Source: Dokdonella sp. (GTDB taxonomy: Bacteria; Pseudomonadota; Gammaproteobacteria; Xanthomonadales; Rhodanobacteraceae). From it: 64,000 bases of DNA. Of the stretch, positions 43,420-53,230 are shown one piece after another. The position numbers were made by a program, and so were the translations under genes. The notes beneath the pieces were generated by a model. It worked only from the letters and a program-made list of their open reading frames with translations. It did no database searches and was not told the origin of the DNA. The stretch covers positions 372,001 through 436,000 of the forward strand of contig JADJQH010000008.1 of assembly GCA_016712865.1 (NCBI GenBank), given 5' to 3'. Numbering within the stretch: the stretch's first letter is position 1; every line of letters starts with the position of its first letter.

Positions 43420-44351
43420 CCATGAGCGTGCCGGTGTGCGCCGAACTGGAAATTCCGCTCGCGCATATCCGGCTTGCGGCGAGGACATGGGGCAAACCGG
43501 GCGATCCGCCGCTGTTGGCCTTGCACGGTTGGCTGGACAATGCAGGCTCGTTTGACGCGTTGGCTCCGCTGCTCGATGGGCGCCACGTGGTCGCGCTTGA
43601 TCTTGCCGGACACGGGCGCTCGGCACACCGGGAGGCTTCCAGCTGGTATCCCTATGTCGATTACCTCGACGAGATTGCCGGCGTCATTGATTTCCTGGGC
43701 TGGGATGCGCCAGACCTGCTCGGACATTCGCTGGGCGCGACCCTGGCCAGCGTATTTGCCGCGGTGTTTCCACAGCGGGTGAATCGACTGGCCCTGATTG
43801 AAGGCTTGGGTCCGCTTTCGCTGCCGGAAGCAGGTGCGCTTGAACAATTGCAGCGCGCAATGTCGGCACGCGTCGGCTATCGCGGAGGCAGGCTGCGCGT
43901 GTTTCCGCACATGGACGCTGCCATTGCGGCGCGGCAGCAGCACGGCCAACTCACGCTTGCAGCAGCGCGCAGCATCGTGATTCGCGGCACGAAGTCGGCA
44001 GCGGATCCACAGGCACCGGAAGCCTGCGTGTGGTCCAGTGATCCGCGCCTGATGCTGCCTTCGCCGATCCGGCTCGGCGAGGCGCAGGTGCTATCGATCC
44101 TGGCCGGGATCACCGCCCCAACGCTGTTGGTTCTGGCGCAGCCCGAGCAATCCTATCTGCCGCGCGCGAAGATGGATGCGCGTATTGCAACGGTGGCCGA
44201 TATCCGCGTGGTGCGGATGAGCGGGAGCCATCACCTGCATCTGGAAAAGGCCGGAGAAGTGGCGGCGGAGATTCGCCATTTCCTGGGTTTGCGCGCGGGC
44301 GCCGACGTCAGTCCAGCGAGCCCTGAACCAGGCGCGCCAATTCGGCCTTGA
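43416..44351 (+). CDS. alpha/beta hydrolase
   Basis: 311 aa from the ATG at 43416, which overlaps the hemH stop. Oxyanion-loop motif LHGWLDNAGSF, nucleophile elbow GHSLGAT (catalytic Ser), and a late SGSHHLHLEKAGEV carrying the catalytic His. The closest general type is esterase/epoxide hydrolase-like; the substrate is unknown. Its 3' end overlaps by 44 nt the gene coming from the opposite strand. Confidence 0.85.
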   Translation: MTMSVPVCAELEIPLAHIRLAARTWGKPGDPPLLALHGWLDNAGSFDALAPLLDGRHVVALDLAGHGRSAHREASSWYPYVDYLDEIAGVIDFLGWDAPDLLGHSLGATLASVFAAVFPQRVNRLALIEGLGPLSLPEAGALEQLQRAMSARVGYRGGRLRVFPHMDAAIAARQQHGQLTLAAARSIVIRGTKSAADPQAPEACVWSSDPRLMLPSPIRLGEAQVLSILAGITAPTLLVLAQPEQSYLPRAKMDARIATVADIRVVRMSGSHHLHLEKAGEVAAEIRHFLGLRAGADVSPASPEPGAPIRP

Positions 44352-45075
44352 GAGCCTGGCCATTGCTGCGCAGCCAGTCACGTTGATCTTCCCAATCGGG
44401 AATGTGCGATGACACCAGGGCCCAGAAACGGGGCGAATGGTTGCGGATTTTCAGGTGGCACAGCTCGTGTACAAGCACGTATTTGAGCGCCGCCGGCGGG
44501 GCGAGTGCCAAGGCCAGGTCCAGGGTCACCCGGTCGCGTGAATCGAGGCTGCCCCACAGGCTCTTCAGGCTGCGAACGCGCAGCGCGGTGGGCGCTGCAC
44601 CCAGGGCAGGGCAATAGCGCGCCAGCCAGCGCGATACATCCTTGCGCAACTGGGCTTCGAAAAACGTGTGCAGAAGGCTGCGTGCGGCCGACAATGTGCG
44701 TCGATGCGGCTGTGGCAAGGTGAGGATGAGTCGATCGTCTTCCAGTTCGATGCGCGGATACGATCCGCTGCGCCACAGCAGGCGAACCGTCTCGCCACGC
44801 AGCGGAATCACCGTGGGTGCGCCAGGTTCCAGCGGCGGCGGTTGCGCACCCAGGTTGAGTTCGTCGAGTTTGCGCTCCAGCCATTCACCGTGCTTGCGCA
44901 AGAAGGCGAACACCTGGGCCGGATGCGTGCCCTCCGGATAGGTCACGCGTGCGCCGCCCGAAGTTACCGTCAGGCGCAATCGACGAGCGCGCGGATGACT
45001 CTTGCGCAGCACCTTGATGGTGTCGCCGGTGGGCGTCGGCAATTCCAGATAGCGATTTTCAGACTCGAGATTCAT
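44308..45075 (-). CDS. YgjP-like zinc metallopeptidase (M48/DUF45)
   Basis: 255 aa. The C-terminal half has LKYVLVHELCHLKIRNHSPRFWALV, an HExxH zinc site with a downstream H as in the DUF45/YgjP/WLM group, and SLKSLWGSLDSRDRVTLDLALALAP. The N-terminal half is a small beta domain (KSHPRARRLRLTVTSGGARVTYPEGT). The protein is soluble and cytoplasmic. It converges on, and overlaps, the hydrolase gene. Confidence 0.88.
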   Translation of the reverse strand: MNLESENRYLELPTPTGDTIKVLRKSHPRARRLRLTVTSGGARVTYPEGTHPAQVFAFLRKHGEWLERKLDELNLGAQPPPLEPGAPTVIPLRGETVRLLWRSGSYPRIELEDDRLILTLPQPHRRTLSAARSLLHTFFEAQLRKDVSRWLARYCPALGAAPTALRVRSLKSLWGSLDSRDRVTLDLALALAPPAALKYVLVHELCHLKIRNHSPRFWALVSSHIPDWEDQRDWLRSNGQALKAELARLVQGSLD

Positions 45076-45096
45076 GGTTTACAGGTTCCAGACTTC

Positions 45097-46020
45097 TCAT
45101 CCTGAATTGCGTTCGTCTGGTCGCGGCAGACCGAACCACTCGTCAAGCTTTTCCAGCAGGCGTTTCGTTTCCAGACTCATCAATGCGAATCGTGCATCCA
45201 ATTCCTGTTGCGCGGATTCGGAAGTTTCCTCGCCGATCTCATCCAGCACCACGTCGAGAAAGCGGAATTTGCGGATGGTCAGATCTTCGCCGAGCACGAA
45301 GGCCATGCGTTGATCCAGCTCCAGCCCGAGTTGAAACACCTGCTTTCCCGACTTGAGATGCTCGCGCACCTCGTCGGATTCAAGGTCTTGGCGGCGACAT
45401 TTCACGATCGCACCCGCTTCCACGGGATCGCGCAACTCGCACTCGTCGCCCCAGCCGAGTCCTGAGGGCAGCTTGCCACCAACCAGCCAATCCGTCATCA
45501 GGGATCTGGGCGAATCCGAAGGCGCCATCGGGGTGGCCGGGAAACGGCCCAGCGCCTCGCGCAACTGGCTGACCACCGCCTCCGCAAGCTTGCGACTGGC
45601 GGTATCGATCACCAGCCAGCCGCTGTCCTCGGTAAGCCAGGCAAAGGTTCGCGAGGGTTTCACGAAGGCGCGGGGAAGCAGGTCGGTCAGTACCTCCTCC
45701 TTGAGCCGCTTGCGTTCACGGGCGCTGACTCGGCGCGCCTCTTTTTCAGTGATTTCGCCGATTTTGACTGCCAATGCTTCAGATATGACCGAAGATGGCA
45801 GCAATTTGTCTTCGCCTCCCAGACAAAACAGGGTGTTTTTGCCGACCCGATGGGTCAGCTCTTCGGAATCGCGGCCAAACGGCGAAACAAAGCCCTGGGT
45901 GGCCATCTCGATGGGACCGCAGGGGCGCAGGCGATGATCGGCAAGGTGCTTGTCAAAAGCGGACAGGGCCCGACGTGGAAGTTCAGGGAAACGGAACAGG
46001 GTCAGATTGCGAAAGAACAT
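45097..46020 (-). CDS. rdgC: recombination-associated protein RdgC
   Basis: 307 aa opening MFFRNLTLFRFPE, with GFVSPFGRDSEELTHRVG, LLPSSVISEALAVKIGEITE and EARRVSARERKRLKEEVLTDLLPRAF, all family blocks. RdgC forms a ring-shaped dimer that binds DNA and restrains RecA. Length is typical. It is followed after 21 bases by the YgjP-like gene. Confidence 0.97.
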   Translation of the reverse strand: MFFRNLTLFRFPELPRRALSAFDKHLADHRLRPCGPIEMATQGFVSPFGRDSEELTHRVGKNTLFCLGGEDKLLPSSVISEALAVKIGEITEKEARRVSARERKRLKEEVLTDLLPRAFVKPSRTFAWLTEDSGWLVIDTASRKLAEAVVSQLREALGRFPATPMAPSDSPRSLMTDWLVGGKLPSGLGWGDECELRDPVEAGAIVKCRRQDLESDEVREHLKSGKQVFQLGLELDQRMAFVLGEDLTIRKFRFLDVVLDEIGEETSESAQQELDARFALMSLETKRLLEKLDEWFGLPRPDERNSG

Positions 46021-46074
46021 GAAAAATGGAGTTTTCCGTGTGAAGTTGAAAAGGGAAGGCGATAATCGCTGCGA

Positions 46075-46905
46075 TCAGGGTTCGGGCTCGCCGCGCGCGA
46101 GCCCGGCAAAATCAAACAGCGCGGAGTCGGCCAGTTGCGATGGCTCCACGCGGGTGAGTGCGCGGAAGATGTTCTCGACCCTGCCGGGGTGCCGCTGTTC
46201 CCATTCCGCCAGCATTGCCTTGACCTGGCTGCGTTGCAGGTTGGGCTGCGAGCCGCACAGGTTGCAGGGCAGGATCGGAAACCGGCGAAGGCTGGCATAT
46301 GCGGCGATGTCGGCTTCGCTGCAATAGGCCAGCGGCCGGATCACCACATTGCGGCCATCGTCCGAACGCAGCTTTGGCGGCATCGCTTTCAAGCGCCCCT
46401 GATGGAACAGGTTGAGGAAAAGCGTCTCGACGATGTCCTCGCGATGGTGGCCAAGGGCAATGCGCGAGCAATTGTTGGCCGCAGCGAATTCATACAGCGC
46501 GCCGCGCCTGAGCCGCGAACACAAGGAGCAGGTCGTGCGTCCCTCGGGCACCAGGCGCTGCACCACGCTGTAGGTGTCCTGCTCGATGATGCGGAAGGGA
46601 ATGCCGAGCGCTTGCAGATGGGCGGGCAGGATGGCCGGGTCATAGCCGGGTTGTTTCTGGTCGAGGTGCACGGCAATCAACTCGAAGCGAACCGGTGCGC
46701 TGCGCTGCAGCCCGTGCAGGATATCGAGCAGGGTCCAGGAATCCTTGCCGCCGGACAGGCAAACCATGATGCGATCGCCGTCCTCGATCATCGCGTAGTC
46801 GGCAATTGCCTGGCCCACTTGATGGCGCAGGTGACGCTCAAGACGGGAGAGGTCGGCACCGCCGTCGGGAGACTCGGCAATCATGGGCGAGTGCATTTGT
46901 GCCAC
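46075..46905 (-). CDS. ttcA: tRNA 2-thiocytidine(32) synthetase TtcA
   Basis: 276 aa from 46905 (an alternative ATG at 46884 also fits). PP-loop SGGKDS at 51-56; iron-sulfur cysteines in [12 protein letters not shown] (C126 and C129) and [16 protein letters not shown] (C214 and nearby); and [28 protein letters not shown]. It thiolates cytidine 32 of certain tRNAs using a 4Fe-4S cluster. Divergent from the DUF465 gene. Confidence 0.97.
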   Translation of the reverse strand: MAQMHSPMIAESPDGGADLSRLERHLRHQVGQAIADYAMIEDGDRIMVCLSGGKDSWTLLDILHGLQRSAPVRFELIAVHLDQKQPGYDPAILPAHLQALGIPFRIIEQDTYSVVQRLVPEGRTTCSLCSRLRRGALYEFAAANNCSRIALGHHREDIVETLFLNLFHQGRLKAMPPKLRSDDGRNVVIRPLAYCSEADIAAYASLRRFPILPCNLCGSQPNLQRSQVKAMLAEWEQRHPGRVENIFRALTRVEPSQLADSALFDFAGLARGEPEP

Positions 46906-46949
46906 TGGATCAGCATTGTCCTAAACTGTGCGTCGAGCCCGGGAGTCGC

Positions 46950-47156
46950 ATGAGCGCCGAAGATACCGCCATCACCGTTCGCCGCCTGACCGCGCTCAAG
47001 TGCGAGCATCGCGACCTCGACGCGATGATTGCGCAATTGGCGCTGCAGCCCAGCCTGGATGAGCTGGAATTGAAGCGATTGAAGAAGCGCAAGTTGCAAT
47101 TGAAGGATGCCATCGCGCTGCTGGAAAGCCGCCTCATTCCTGACCTGGACGCATGA
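46950..47156 (+). CDS. DUF465 (YdcH-like) small protein
   Basis: 68 aa. The pattern LKCEHRDLDAMIAQLALQPSLDELELKRLKKRKLQLKDAIALLE is the DUF465 two-helix signature found in many proteobacteria. It is helical and soluble with no enzymatic motif. Function unknown; probably a dimeric helical hairpin. It starts 45 bp from the divergent ttcA and converges on plsB. Confidence 0.9.
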   Translation: MSAEDTAITVRRLTALKCEHRDLDAMIAQLALQPSLDELELKRLKKRKLQLKDAIALLESRLIPDLDA

Positions 47157-47186
47157 TTCCCCGGAGTCGATGGAGCGCACACGAAC

Positions 47187-49775
47187 TCATTCACTCTTCT
47201 GTTCGCCGCTGGCCGCATCAGGTTCGGAAATTTCCGTGGGCTTGGATGTCAGCTTGAGGATGCCGTGGCGGATGTCGCGGCTGAGGATCACCTTGGATTC
47301 GGTGACCAGGGTCTCAAGCGCGACATCGAAATCGAGCTTGTTGTTTTCATCCGCGCGGATCACGCGACGTTCGCGCAGTTTCTGGATGAAGCCGCGGAAC
47401 AGGGAACGATCGAAGAACTCCGGCGCGTTCAGCTCTTGCAGCAGCGACAGGCGCTGGGCGGTGAGGAAACAAAGATTCTCCAGTTCCGCGGCCGACAGTG
47501 TGTGGCGACCGTTGCTGACCAGCAAGGCGATGGTGATGTAGTAGCGCTCGACGGCTTGCAGGAGGCTGTGCGAAAGCGTTCGCAGGCGGAATGCGGTATC
47601 GCTTTGACCAGGCGAGCGCTCAAGCACGCGGCCATCTGCATCGGTGGTGAGCAGGCCGCGCTTGACGAAGAAATCGAGCGTGCTGCGCAGATGGCTGGTG
47701 AATTCCTCGGGGGTCCAGTGCAGGAACAGCTCGGCCTGGATGAACGGATAAATCAGGCGGCCGATGCGCAGGATGGTGGAGCGGCTCATGCGCCGGTTGT
47801 TGAGGAAGCAGCAGGCGATCCAGGCCGCTGCCACGAACACGTGCTGGACATTGTTGCGGAAATAGGAAAGCAGCACGGCGTTGTCGCCTTCCGCCATCAG
47901 CACGTCGCCAAGCGGATGCTGCACACGGCGGATCCACTGCATGGATTCCGCGTAGGCGATGATCTCGGCCGGTGACAGCGGCGTGATGGTGAGTCGCTCG
48001 CTGAAGGGCAGCGCCGCCAGCAGATCCTTCAGCAGCTCCAGCTGCGCCAGCAGATCGATTTCCGACATGGCGTGCTTGGGCATGGCCAGCAGGGACATGG
48101 CCAGCAGGTTGATCGGATTGATGTCGGCAGCGCGATTGACGCTGACCTGGATCTGCTGGGCCAACTCGTCGATGGTGTCGGAGAGCCACGCGGGTTTCTC
48201 GTCCTCCGCCACCGGGGCACCGTCCCAGCCCGCGTGTGCAGCGAGCACGTCGTTGAGTTTGATCGGCTCGCCGAAATTCACCGCCACCTGGCCATAGTTG
48301 CTACGCAGCACCTTGGGGATACCCATCAGCAAATGCCAGATCGATTCCTTGGCCTTCGGCTTGCCGGAAAGCTCGTCGAGGTAGCTGCGTCCTTCCATCA
48401 GTTTTTCGTAGCCGATGTAAACCGGCTGGAACAGGACCGGGCGACTGGGTTGGCGCAGGTAGGCGCGCACGGTCATCGCCAGCGAACCCGCCTTGGGTTG
48501 CAACAGGCGGCCGGTTCGCGAGCGTCCGCCTTCGATGAAGTATTCGATCGAATAGCCGCCGGCAATCAGCTGCGCCATGTATTCGCGGAACACCGCCGAG
48601 TACAGCGCATTGCCCTTGAAGCTGCGGCGGGCAAAAAAGGCGCCGCCCTTGCGCAGGATGGAACCAACCACCGGCAGGTTGAGATTGATGCCGGCAAAGA
48701 TGTGCGGTGGCACCACGCCATGCGTGTAAAGCAGGTAGCTCAACAGCAGGTAATCCATGTGGCTGCGATGCGTCGGCACATAGACAACCTCGAAGCCGGG
48801 CGCGGCTTGTTTGAACTTCTCCAGGTGATGCACGAGCACGCCGCGATAGATGCGGTTCCATACCGGAGTGAGCATGAAGCTGAGCGAGCGCACCATCGGG
48901 TGCGAATAGTCGGCAGCGATTTCATAGGCCATCGCGTGCGCTTTTTTCTGCGCAGCTTGCAGCTTGCTCTTGTCGCGCCTGGCCTGGTCTGCAATGGCTT
49001 CGCGCACCGAATCTGCGGCCAGCACCGAATCCACCAACATGCGGCGTGTCGACAGGTCCGGACCCACCACCACTTCGCGCACCCGGCGAAAATGGGTGCG
49101 CAGTACCCGCGAAACCTTGCGCACGGTGCGCTCGGGCGAGAGGTCCTCGTCGACGATTTCACGCAGGCTGATCGGTGGCGCGAATTGCACAAGCGTGTCG
49201 CGACCATTGAGCAGGATGGCCAGCAGTCGCCGGAAGCGGCCCACCACGACCCAGTTTTCCGCAAACAGCACGCGGAACCAACCGGTCTGCCGATCCGGTG
49301 AACGGCCGACGAAAATTGAAACCGGCAGCAGGCGGATGTCCCGCTGCTCACCAGCCGCGACCATCGCGGCAAGACGCGTCAGGGTTTCGGATCGGGTCGG
49401 GTGCGGACGCGAACGAAACAGGCCCGGTCGGGGCGTCAGCGCGATGCTGGCGCGGGTTCGCTTCATCGGAAGCTGGCTGGCCGCTTCGTAGGGCGAGGGC
49501 AGCCCTGCCTCGTGACAGGCCTGGTCGAGTATCAGGGTGTCGGACAGGCCGTGGCGTTCGACCACGTAAACGGTCGGAACCTCATCGCTGCCGAGCAGTT
49601 CAAGCGGATCCTTGGGTTCGCGGCGGATGCGGATCCAGGGCCTGTTCACCGCACCGAACAATTTCAGCCAGAACGGCACCGCTGCCGATGCATCCGGGGC
49701 GCGATGCAGTGGCAGGCTTTGCTGGCGGGAATCCGACCCATGTTCCGCATCGCGCGGCTCGGGCATTGCGGTCAC
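47187..49775 (-). CDS. plsB: glycerol-3-phosphate 1-O-acyltransferase
   Basis: 862 aa from a GTG at 49775, which overlaps the preceding stop (an ATG at 49766 is the alternative). Acyltransferase motifs are in order: HRSHMDYLLLSYLLY (HX4D), PHIFAGINLNLPVVGSILRKGGAFFARRSF, and FIEGGRSRTGRLLQPKAGSL. The N-terminal domain (PTVYVVERHGLSDTLILDQACHEAGLP) and the long C-terminal part match membrane-bound PlsB. It makes lysophosphatidic acid, the first step of phospholipid synthesis. Confidence 0.97.
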   Translation of the reverse strand: MTAMPEPRDAEHGSDSRQQSLPLHRAPDASAAVPFWLKLFGAVNRPWIRIRREPKDPLELLGSDEVPTVYVVERHGLSDTLILDQACHEAGLPSPYEAASQLPMKRTRASIALTPRPGLFRSRPHPTRSETLTRLAAMVAAGEQRDIRLLPVSIFVGRSPDRQTGWFRVLFAENWVVVGRFRRLLAILLNGRDTLVQFAPPISLREIVDEDLSPERTVRKVSRVLRTHFRRVREVVVGPDLSTRRMLVDSVLAADSVREAIADQARRDKSKLQAAQKKAHAMAYEIAADYSHPMVRSLSFMLTPVWNRIYRGVLVHHLEKFKQAAPGFEVVYVPTHRSHMDYLLLSYLLYTHGVVPPHIFAGINLNLPVVGSILRKGGAFFARRSFKGNALYSAVFREYMAQLIAGGYSIEYFIEGGRSRTGRLLQPKAGSLAMTVRAYLRQPSRPVLFQPVYIGYEKLMEGRSYLDELSGKPKAKESIWHLLMGIPKVLRSNYGQVAVNFGEPIKLNDVLAAHAGWDGAPVAEDEKPAWLSDTIDELAQQIQVSVNRAADINPINLLAMSLLAMPKHAMSEIDLLAQLELLKDLLAALPFSERLTITPLSPAEIIAYAESMQWIRRVQHPLGDVLMAEGDNAVLLSYFRNNVQHVFVAAAWIACCFLNNRRMSRSTILRIGRLIYPFIQAELFLHWTPEEFTSHLRSTLDFFVKRGLLTTDADGRVLERSPGQSDTAFRLRTLSHSLLQAVERYYITIALLVSNGRHTLSAAELENLCFLTAQRLSLLQELNAPEFFDRSLFRGFIQKLRERRVIRADENNKLDFDVALETLVTESKVILSRDIRHGILKLTSKPTEISEPDAASGEQKSE

Positions 49776-50665
49776 TCCCCGGCCGGAACCGCGGGAGCAT
49801 TCAACGTGGAACCGGTGCGCCTGGCCAGTTTGTCGATGGTGTCGCGGTCATACCAGCGGCCATCCACCCTGACCATGTCGGATTCGGTCTGAACCGGCGT
49901 TCCGGCCAGGTCGTAGCTGATCTGCAACTTGACCAGATTGGGGTCATTGGTGGTGGTTTCAGTCACCTTGATCGAATCCAGCGTGGCGTCGACCGAGAAT
50001 CCGTAGACTTCCAATATGCGCTTGAGGCCGCGAGCAAGCGACTTCATTTTCGGCGCTGCCTGGTCGAAAGTCAGCGAGCGGGCCTCGTCGAGGGTCTTCA
50101 GGTTGAGCGCGCGCGCGGTTTCGATGGCAACAACCAGCGCCTTGCGGGCTTTTTCCGGATCGGTCGGGTGGCTGGTCTGCAGGCCGCCAACCACTGCATC
50201 CAGCACCTGGGTGGCGCGCTGCTTTTCCGTCGTGGTCAGGTTCTGGCTTTGGTGAATCAATCCCGTCACGTAGCCGCTGCCCATGGCCAGGATGGCCGGC
50301 AACTGGTTCTTGTACTGCGCGTCGAACTGGCGAATGTCAGGCTCAAGCTGCTTGAACAGCCCGGTTTCGGCATCCTTCGCCGTGAGCCGTGTCATGGCTT
50401 CGGCAAAGCGTTTGCGGGCATCGTCGCTGACCGGATGCTCCGACGCGCGCTGGTCCCATTCCGTCTTCATTCGGGTGAATTCAGCAGGCGGCAGCGAAAG
50501 CTCGAGCAGACCTGCGATGTCTCCCTCGCGCGCGAGCCGGATCGATGCTTGCACCGTTTGCACCGCATCCGAACTCGGCGGCGGGATAGGCCCCGGATCG
50601 CGGTCGCAGGCGGCAGTCCCGGCAATCACGACGAGCGCGAGAAGTCGGCAGGCAATTTTCAGCAT
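49772..50665 (-). CDS. putative lipoprotein of unknown function
   Basis: 297 aa. A signal ends in a lipobox-like GTAAC. The rest is soluble: a helical region (AEFTRMKTEWDQRASEHPVSDDARKRFAEAMTRL) and a C-terminal beta part (DLAGTPVQTESDMVRVDGRWYDRDTIDKLA). No recognised family. It is coupled to plsB by a 4-nt overlap, so it may belong to envelope lipid metabolism; that link is only positional. Confidence 0.7.
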   Translation of the reverse strand: MLKIACRLLALVVIAGTAACDRDPGPIPPPSSDAVQTVQASIRLAREGDIAGLLELSLPPAEFTRMKTEWDQRASEHPVSDDARKRFAEAMTRLTAKDAETGLFKQLEPDIRQFDAQYKNQLPAILAMGSGYVTGLIHQSQNLTTTEKQRATQVLDAVVGGLQTSHPTDPEKARKALVVAIETARALNLKTLDEARSLTFDQAAPKMKSLARGLKRILEVYGFSVDATLDSIKVTETTTNDPNLVKLQISYDLAGTPVQTESDMVRVDGRWYDRDTIDKLARRTGSTLNAPAVPAGE

Positions 50666-50763
50666 GAAACGATCCGGGACAGACTTGCGGGGAGGCGCGC
50701 ACTCTAGCAGCCCGGTCCATTCCGGTCAGCCGCCGGGTCAGCCGATGCCCCGTTCAGTCAAAG

Positions 50764-50795
50764 AAAACCCGGAGAGCCAAGGCTTTCCGGGTTCA
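50764..50795. terminator. hairpin with weak terminator character
   Basis: AACCCGGA pairs with TCCGGGTT around a 12-base loop that itself pairs GCC/GGC. No strong T-run follows. The gap 50666-51069 has no gene I can support; its AT-rich part (50895-50960) may hold a promoter for the divergent lipoprotein or read toward it. Confidence 0.4.
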
Positions 50796-51069
50796 ATCCG
50801 GCAAGGCCGGAGGGGGAAATCAGTCGTCGTTGTCTGCGGTGGGGATCCGATCCGGTGCAGGAAGGTCACCAACCTCCTGAAACCGTGATGCGCATGTTAC
50901 TTAGGCGTTATTCCTAATGCAATACCTTAAGAGACATTATTTAATGCACTGATATTAAACCGAAAACGTCTGCAATTTCAGGAGTTGACCGCCATCAGGC
51001 CGATCATGCAGGCGCAAAACTTGCCCCCACCAGAGGTTGCGCGGCCCCGCTTGAGCCGATCCTGCTTTT

Positions 51070-51978
51070 TCAGTTCAAGCGCAGGGCCGCCTGTTTGGCC
51101 CGGCGCCTGTCTTGTGCGGGCTGGCGCCAGTCGTTGTTGAACAGGGCGGGCTCCCACGAGCCATAGGTCGGGTTGGGCAAGACGAACCAGCGTTCGCCAA
51201 TCCAGTCCAGATAGGGTTCAACCGCGTCGCGACGACCTTGCGGGGTATTCGCCGTCACGTCGACAAAATCGCCCAGCTGATCGCCGACCTGGACCAACAC
51301 GCGGTACTTCTGGGCAATCAGCTGGCGTCGGCATCCCTTCTCGCTGCCATGCTGCTCACAGCCGGGCACTACAGTGCCCAAGCCCAAAAATGCCTGCTCG
51401 TCGTTGGCGATCGGCAGGTCCAGTTTGCGCAGGTTGGCGAGGGTGGCCTGTTCAAGGTCGCTGGCCCGGTTGGACAGATAGAACACGGTGATGCCGTGTC
51501 TGCTGGCTTCCCGCAGGAATTCCACCACGCCGGGAACCGCATGGGCGCGTTCCTCCCGGCACCATTGGGCCCAAGTGAACTCGTCGTAGCTGGCGTTGTT
51601 CACGACCAATCTTGCCTGGTAGGGCGAGTTGTCCAGCACGGTTTCGTCGATATCGACGATCACCGCCGGCTTGAGGCCGGCAACCAGGGGCGACTTGCGA
51701 TCCTCCGCCGGCAGCGCATCCCAAGCTGGGTCCGCCAGCGCCCGCGACAATTGCTGCCCGGCATCGCGATAAGTCTGGCGGTAGATCAAGTCGCGCTCTA
51801 TCGCTGCCTGCGTCCAGGCCACGGCATTCAGGTTGTCATTCGGCGCGGGCGATTCGGCAGTCGCCGCAGACGATACCGAAGGCGATGCGGGTGCGGCCGG
51901 AGCCGTGCGCTGGGGCAGGTGGCTGCACGCGCCAAGCAGCAGCGAGGCAATCAACATCGGGACAATCAGTTTGTTCAC
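51070..51978 (-). CDS. acid phosphatase/5'-nucleotidase, lipoprotein e(P4)-type (HAD IIIB)
   Basis: 302 aa. Lipobox LLLGAC, an Ala/Pro/Ser tether, then a HAD phosphatase core: VIVDIDETVLDNSPYQ (nucleophile and acid Asp), FTWAQWCREERAHAVPGVVEFL, VFYLSNRAS and QVGDQLGDFVDV (metal-binding Asp). This matches the class B/C DDDD acid phosphatases, which hydrolyse nucleoside monophosphates at the outer membrane. Length matches e(P4). Not in an obvious operon. Confidence 0.92.
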   Translation of the reverse strand: MNKLIVPMLIASLLLGACSHLPQRTAPAAPASPSVSSAATAESPAPNDNLNAVAWTQAAIERDLIYRQTYRDAGQQLSRALADPAWDALPAEDRKSPLVAGLKPAVIVDIDETVLDNSPYQARLVVNNASYDEFTWAQWCREERAHAVPGVVEFLREASRHGITVFYLSNRASDLEQATLANLRKLDLPIANDEQAFLGLGTVVPGCEQHGSEKGCRRQLIAQKYRVLVQVGDQLGDFVDVTANTPQGRRDAVEPYLDWIGERWFVLPNPTYGSWEPALFNNDWRQPAQDRRRAKQAALRLN

Positions 51979-52115
51979 GCAGTAACTCCACGGGACAGAA
52001 ATGAAATTGGATTGCAGTTTGTGTCGAGTCTACGACAAGGGCATGACGGTCCGGACTGGCAAAGCGCGACAGCGGCTGACAGACTGCGCGCCGCCCTTGC
52101 GAATCCCCTGACCAC

Positions 52116-53135
52116 ATGTCCCACGAATCCGACATTTCATCATCACGTTTGAGCGGCATCAGTTATGCGCTGGTGGCGGCTGCGTTGTGGGTGGTCCTGC
52201 ACCTGCACCTGCTGCCGGTGCTGCTGTCCGGCTTGCTGGTCTACACCCTGATCAACGCCCTTGCCCCGTGGTTGCAGCGCCTGTTGCCCGGCACCCAGGC
52301 ACATTGGGTACTGGTTGCCTTGTTGTCTGCGGCCGTTGTGGGCCTCCTCAGCTTCGCGATTGCCGGCGGCATCGCCTACCTTGGATCCGAGAGCGGCAAC
52401 CCGACCATCCTGTTCGAACGCATGGGGCCGGTCATTGAACGTGCGCGCGCACAGCTGCCGGCGTTCGTCATCGACCACCTGCCGAGCAATGCCGAGCAGA
52501 TTCGTGACGCCATCATGGCGTGGCTCAGCGAGCATGCCGGCCAGTTGCAGTTGGCCGGCGCAAACGCGGCCAGGGTCATCGTGCATCTGCTGATCGGCAT
52601 GATCCTGGGCGCCATGCTGGCCTTGCAGATGGCACTTGCGCAGTCGCCGGGTGGTCCGCTGACCGTGGTCCTCAAGAAGCGCTGCGAGAACCTGGTGATC
52701 GCTTTCCACGACATCGTGTTTGCCCAGGTCAAGATTTCCGCATTGAACACCCTGTTCACCGGAATTTTCCTGCTGGTCGTGCTGCCGCTGTTCGGAGTGA
52801 ACCTGCCGCTGGCCAAAACCCTGGTGCTGGTCACCTTCATCTGCGGCCTGTTGCCAGTGCTCGGCAACCTGATCTCCAACACCATCATCTTCGTCATCGG
52901 CCTGTCGGTATCGTTGTGGGTTGCGGTGGCCGCGCTGACTTTCCTGATCCTCATCCACAAACTCGAGTACTTCCTCAATGCACGCATCATCGGCACCCAG
53001 ATACGCTCGCGCGCCTGGGAACTCCTGATCGCCATGTTGCTGATGGAAGCCGCCTTCGGCATTGGCGGCCTGATCGCCGCGCCAATCTATTACGCGTATC
53101 TCAAGCGTGAGCTGGAAGCGAAAGCCTTGATCTGA
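52116..53135 (+). CDS. AI-2E/PerM family transporter
   Basis: 339 aa with about eight membrane segments. The pattern LPVLLSGLLVYTLINALAPWLQ, a hydrophilic helical region (about 95-145), FHDIVFAQVKISALNTLFTGIFL, LPLFGVNLPLAKTLVLVTFICGLLPVLGNLISN and HKLEYFLNARIIGTQIRSRAWELLIAMLLMEAAFGIGGLIAAPIYYAYLKREL is that of the AI-2E transporter superfamily. Exact cargo unknown; the YdiK/PerM group is often annotated only by family. The tandem repeats begin shortly after its stop. Confidence 0.9.
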   Translation: MSHESDISSSRLSGISYALVAAALWVVLHLHLLPVLLSGLLVYTLINALAPWLQRLLPGTQAHWVLVALLSAAVVGLLSFAIAGGIAYLGSESGNPTILFERMGPVIERARAQLPAFVIDHLPSNAEQIRDAIMAWLSEHAGQLQLAGANAARVIVHLLIGMILGAMLALQMALAQSPGGPLTVVLKKRCENLVIAFHDIVFAQVKISALNTLFTGIFLLVVLPLFGVNLPLAKTLVLVTFICGLLPVLGNLISNTIIFVIGLSVSLWVAVAALTFLILIHKLEYFLNARIIGTQIRSRAWELLIAMLLMEAAFGIGGLIAAPIYYAYLKRELEAKALI

Positions 53136-53146
53136 CGCGTGACCAG

Positions 53147-53177
53147 TCGACCCTCAATGGTCTCCTGCAAAAACCGG
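53147..53177 (+). repeat. palindromic element, copy 1 (TCGACCC...GGTCTCCTGC)
   Basis: TCGACCCT-CAAT-GGTCTCCTGCAAAAACCGG. The same element recurs at 54136-54162 and 54295-54328 with changes in the loop, so this short REP-like sequence brackets the 106-bp array. Confidence 0.6.
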
Positions 53178-53230
53178 CCGAATTTGCGCATGAAAACCGA
53201 CGGCATTTGTTCGTGAACTCGGTGGCGTTT

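Noticed and set aside
50815-50890. Very short peptide frame with AGGAGG upstream on the minus strand
   Set aside because: A good ribosome site precedes GTG, but the frame runs on without family-like sequence and the alternative frame ending DND lacks a start codon.
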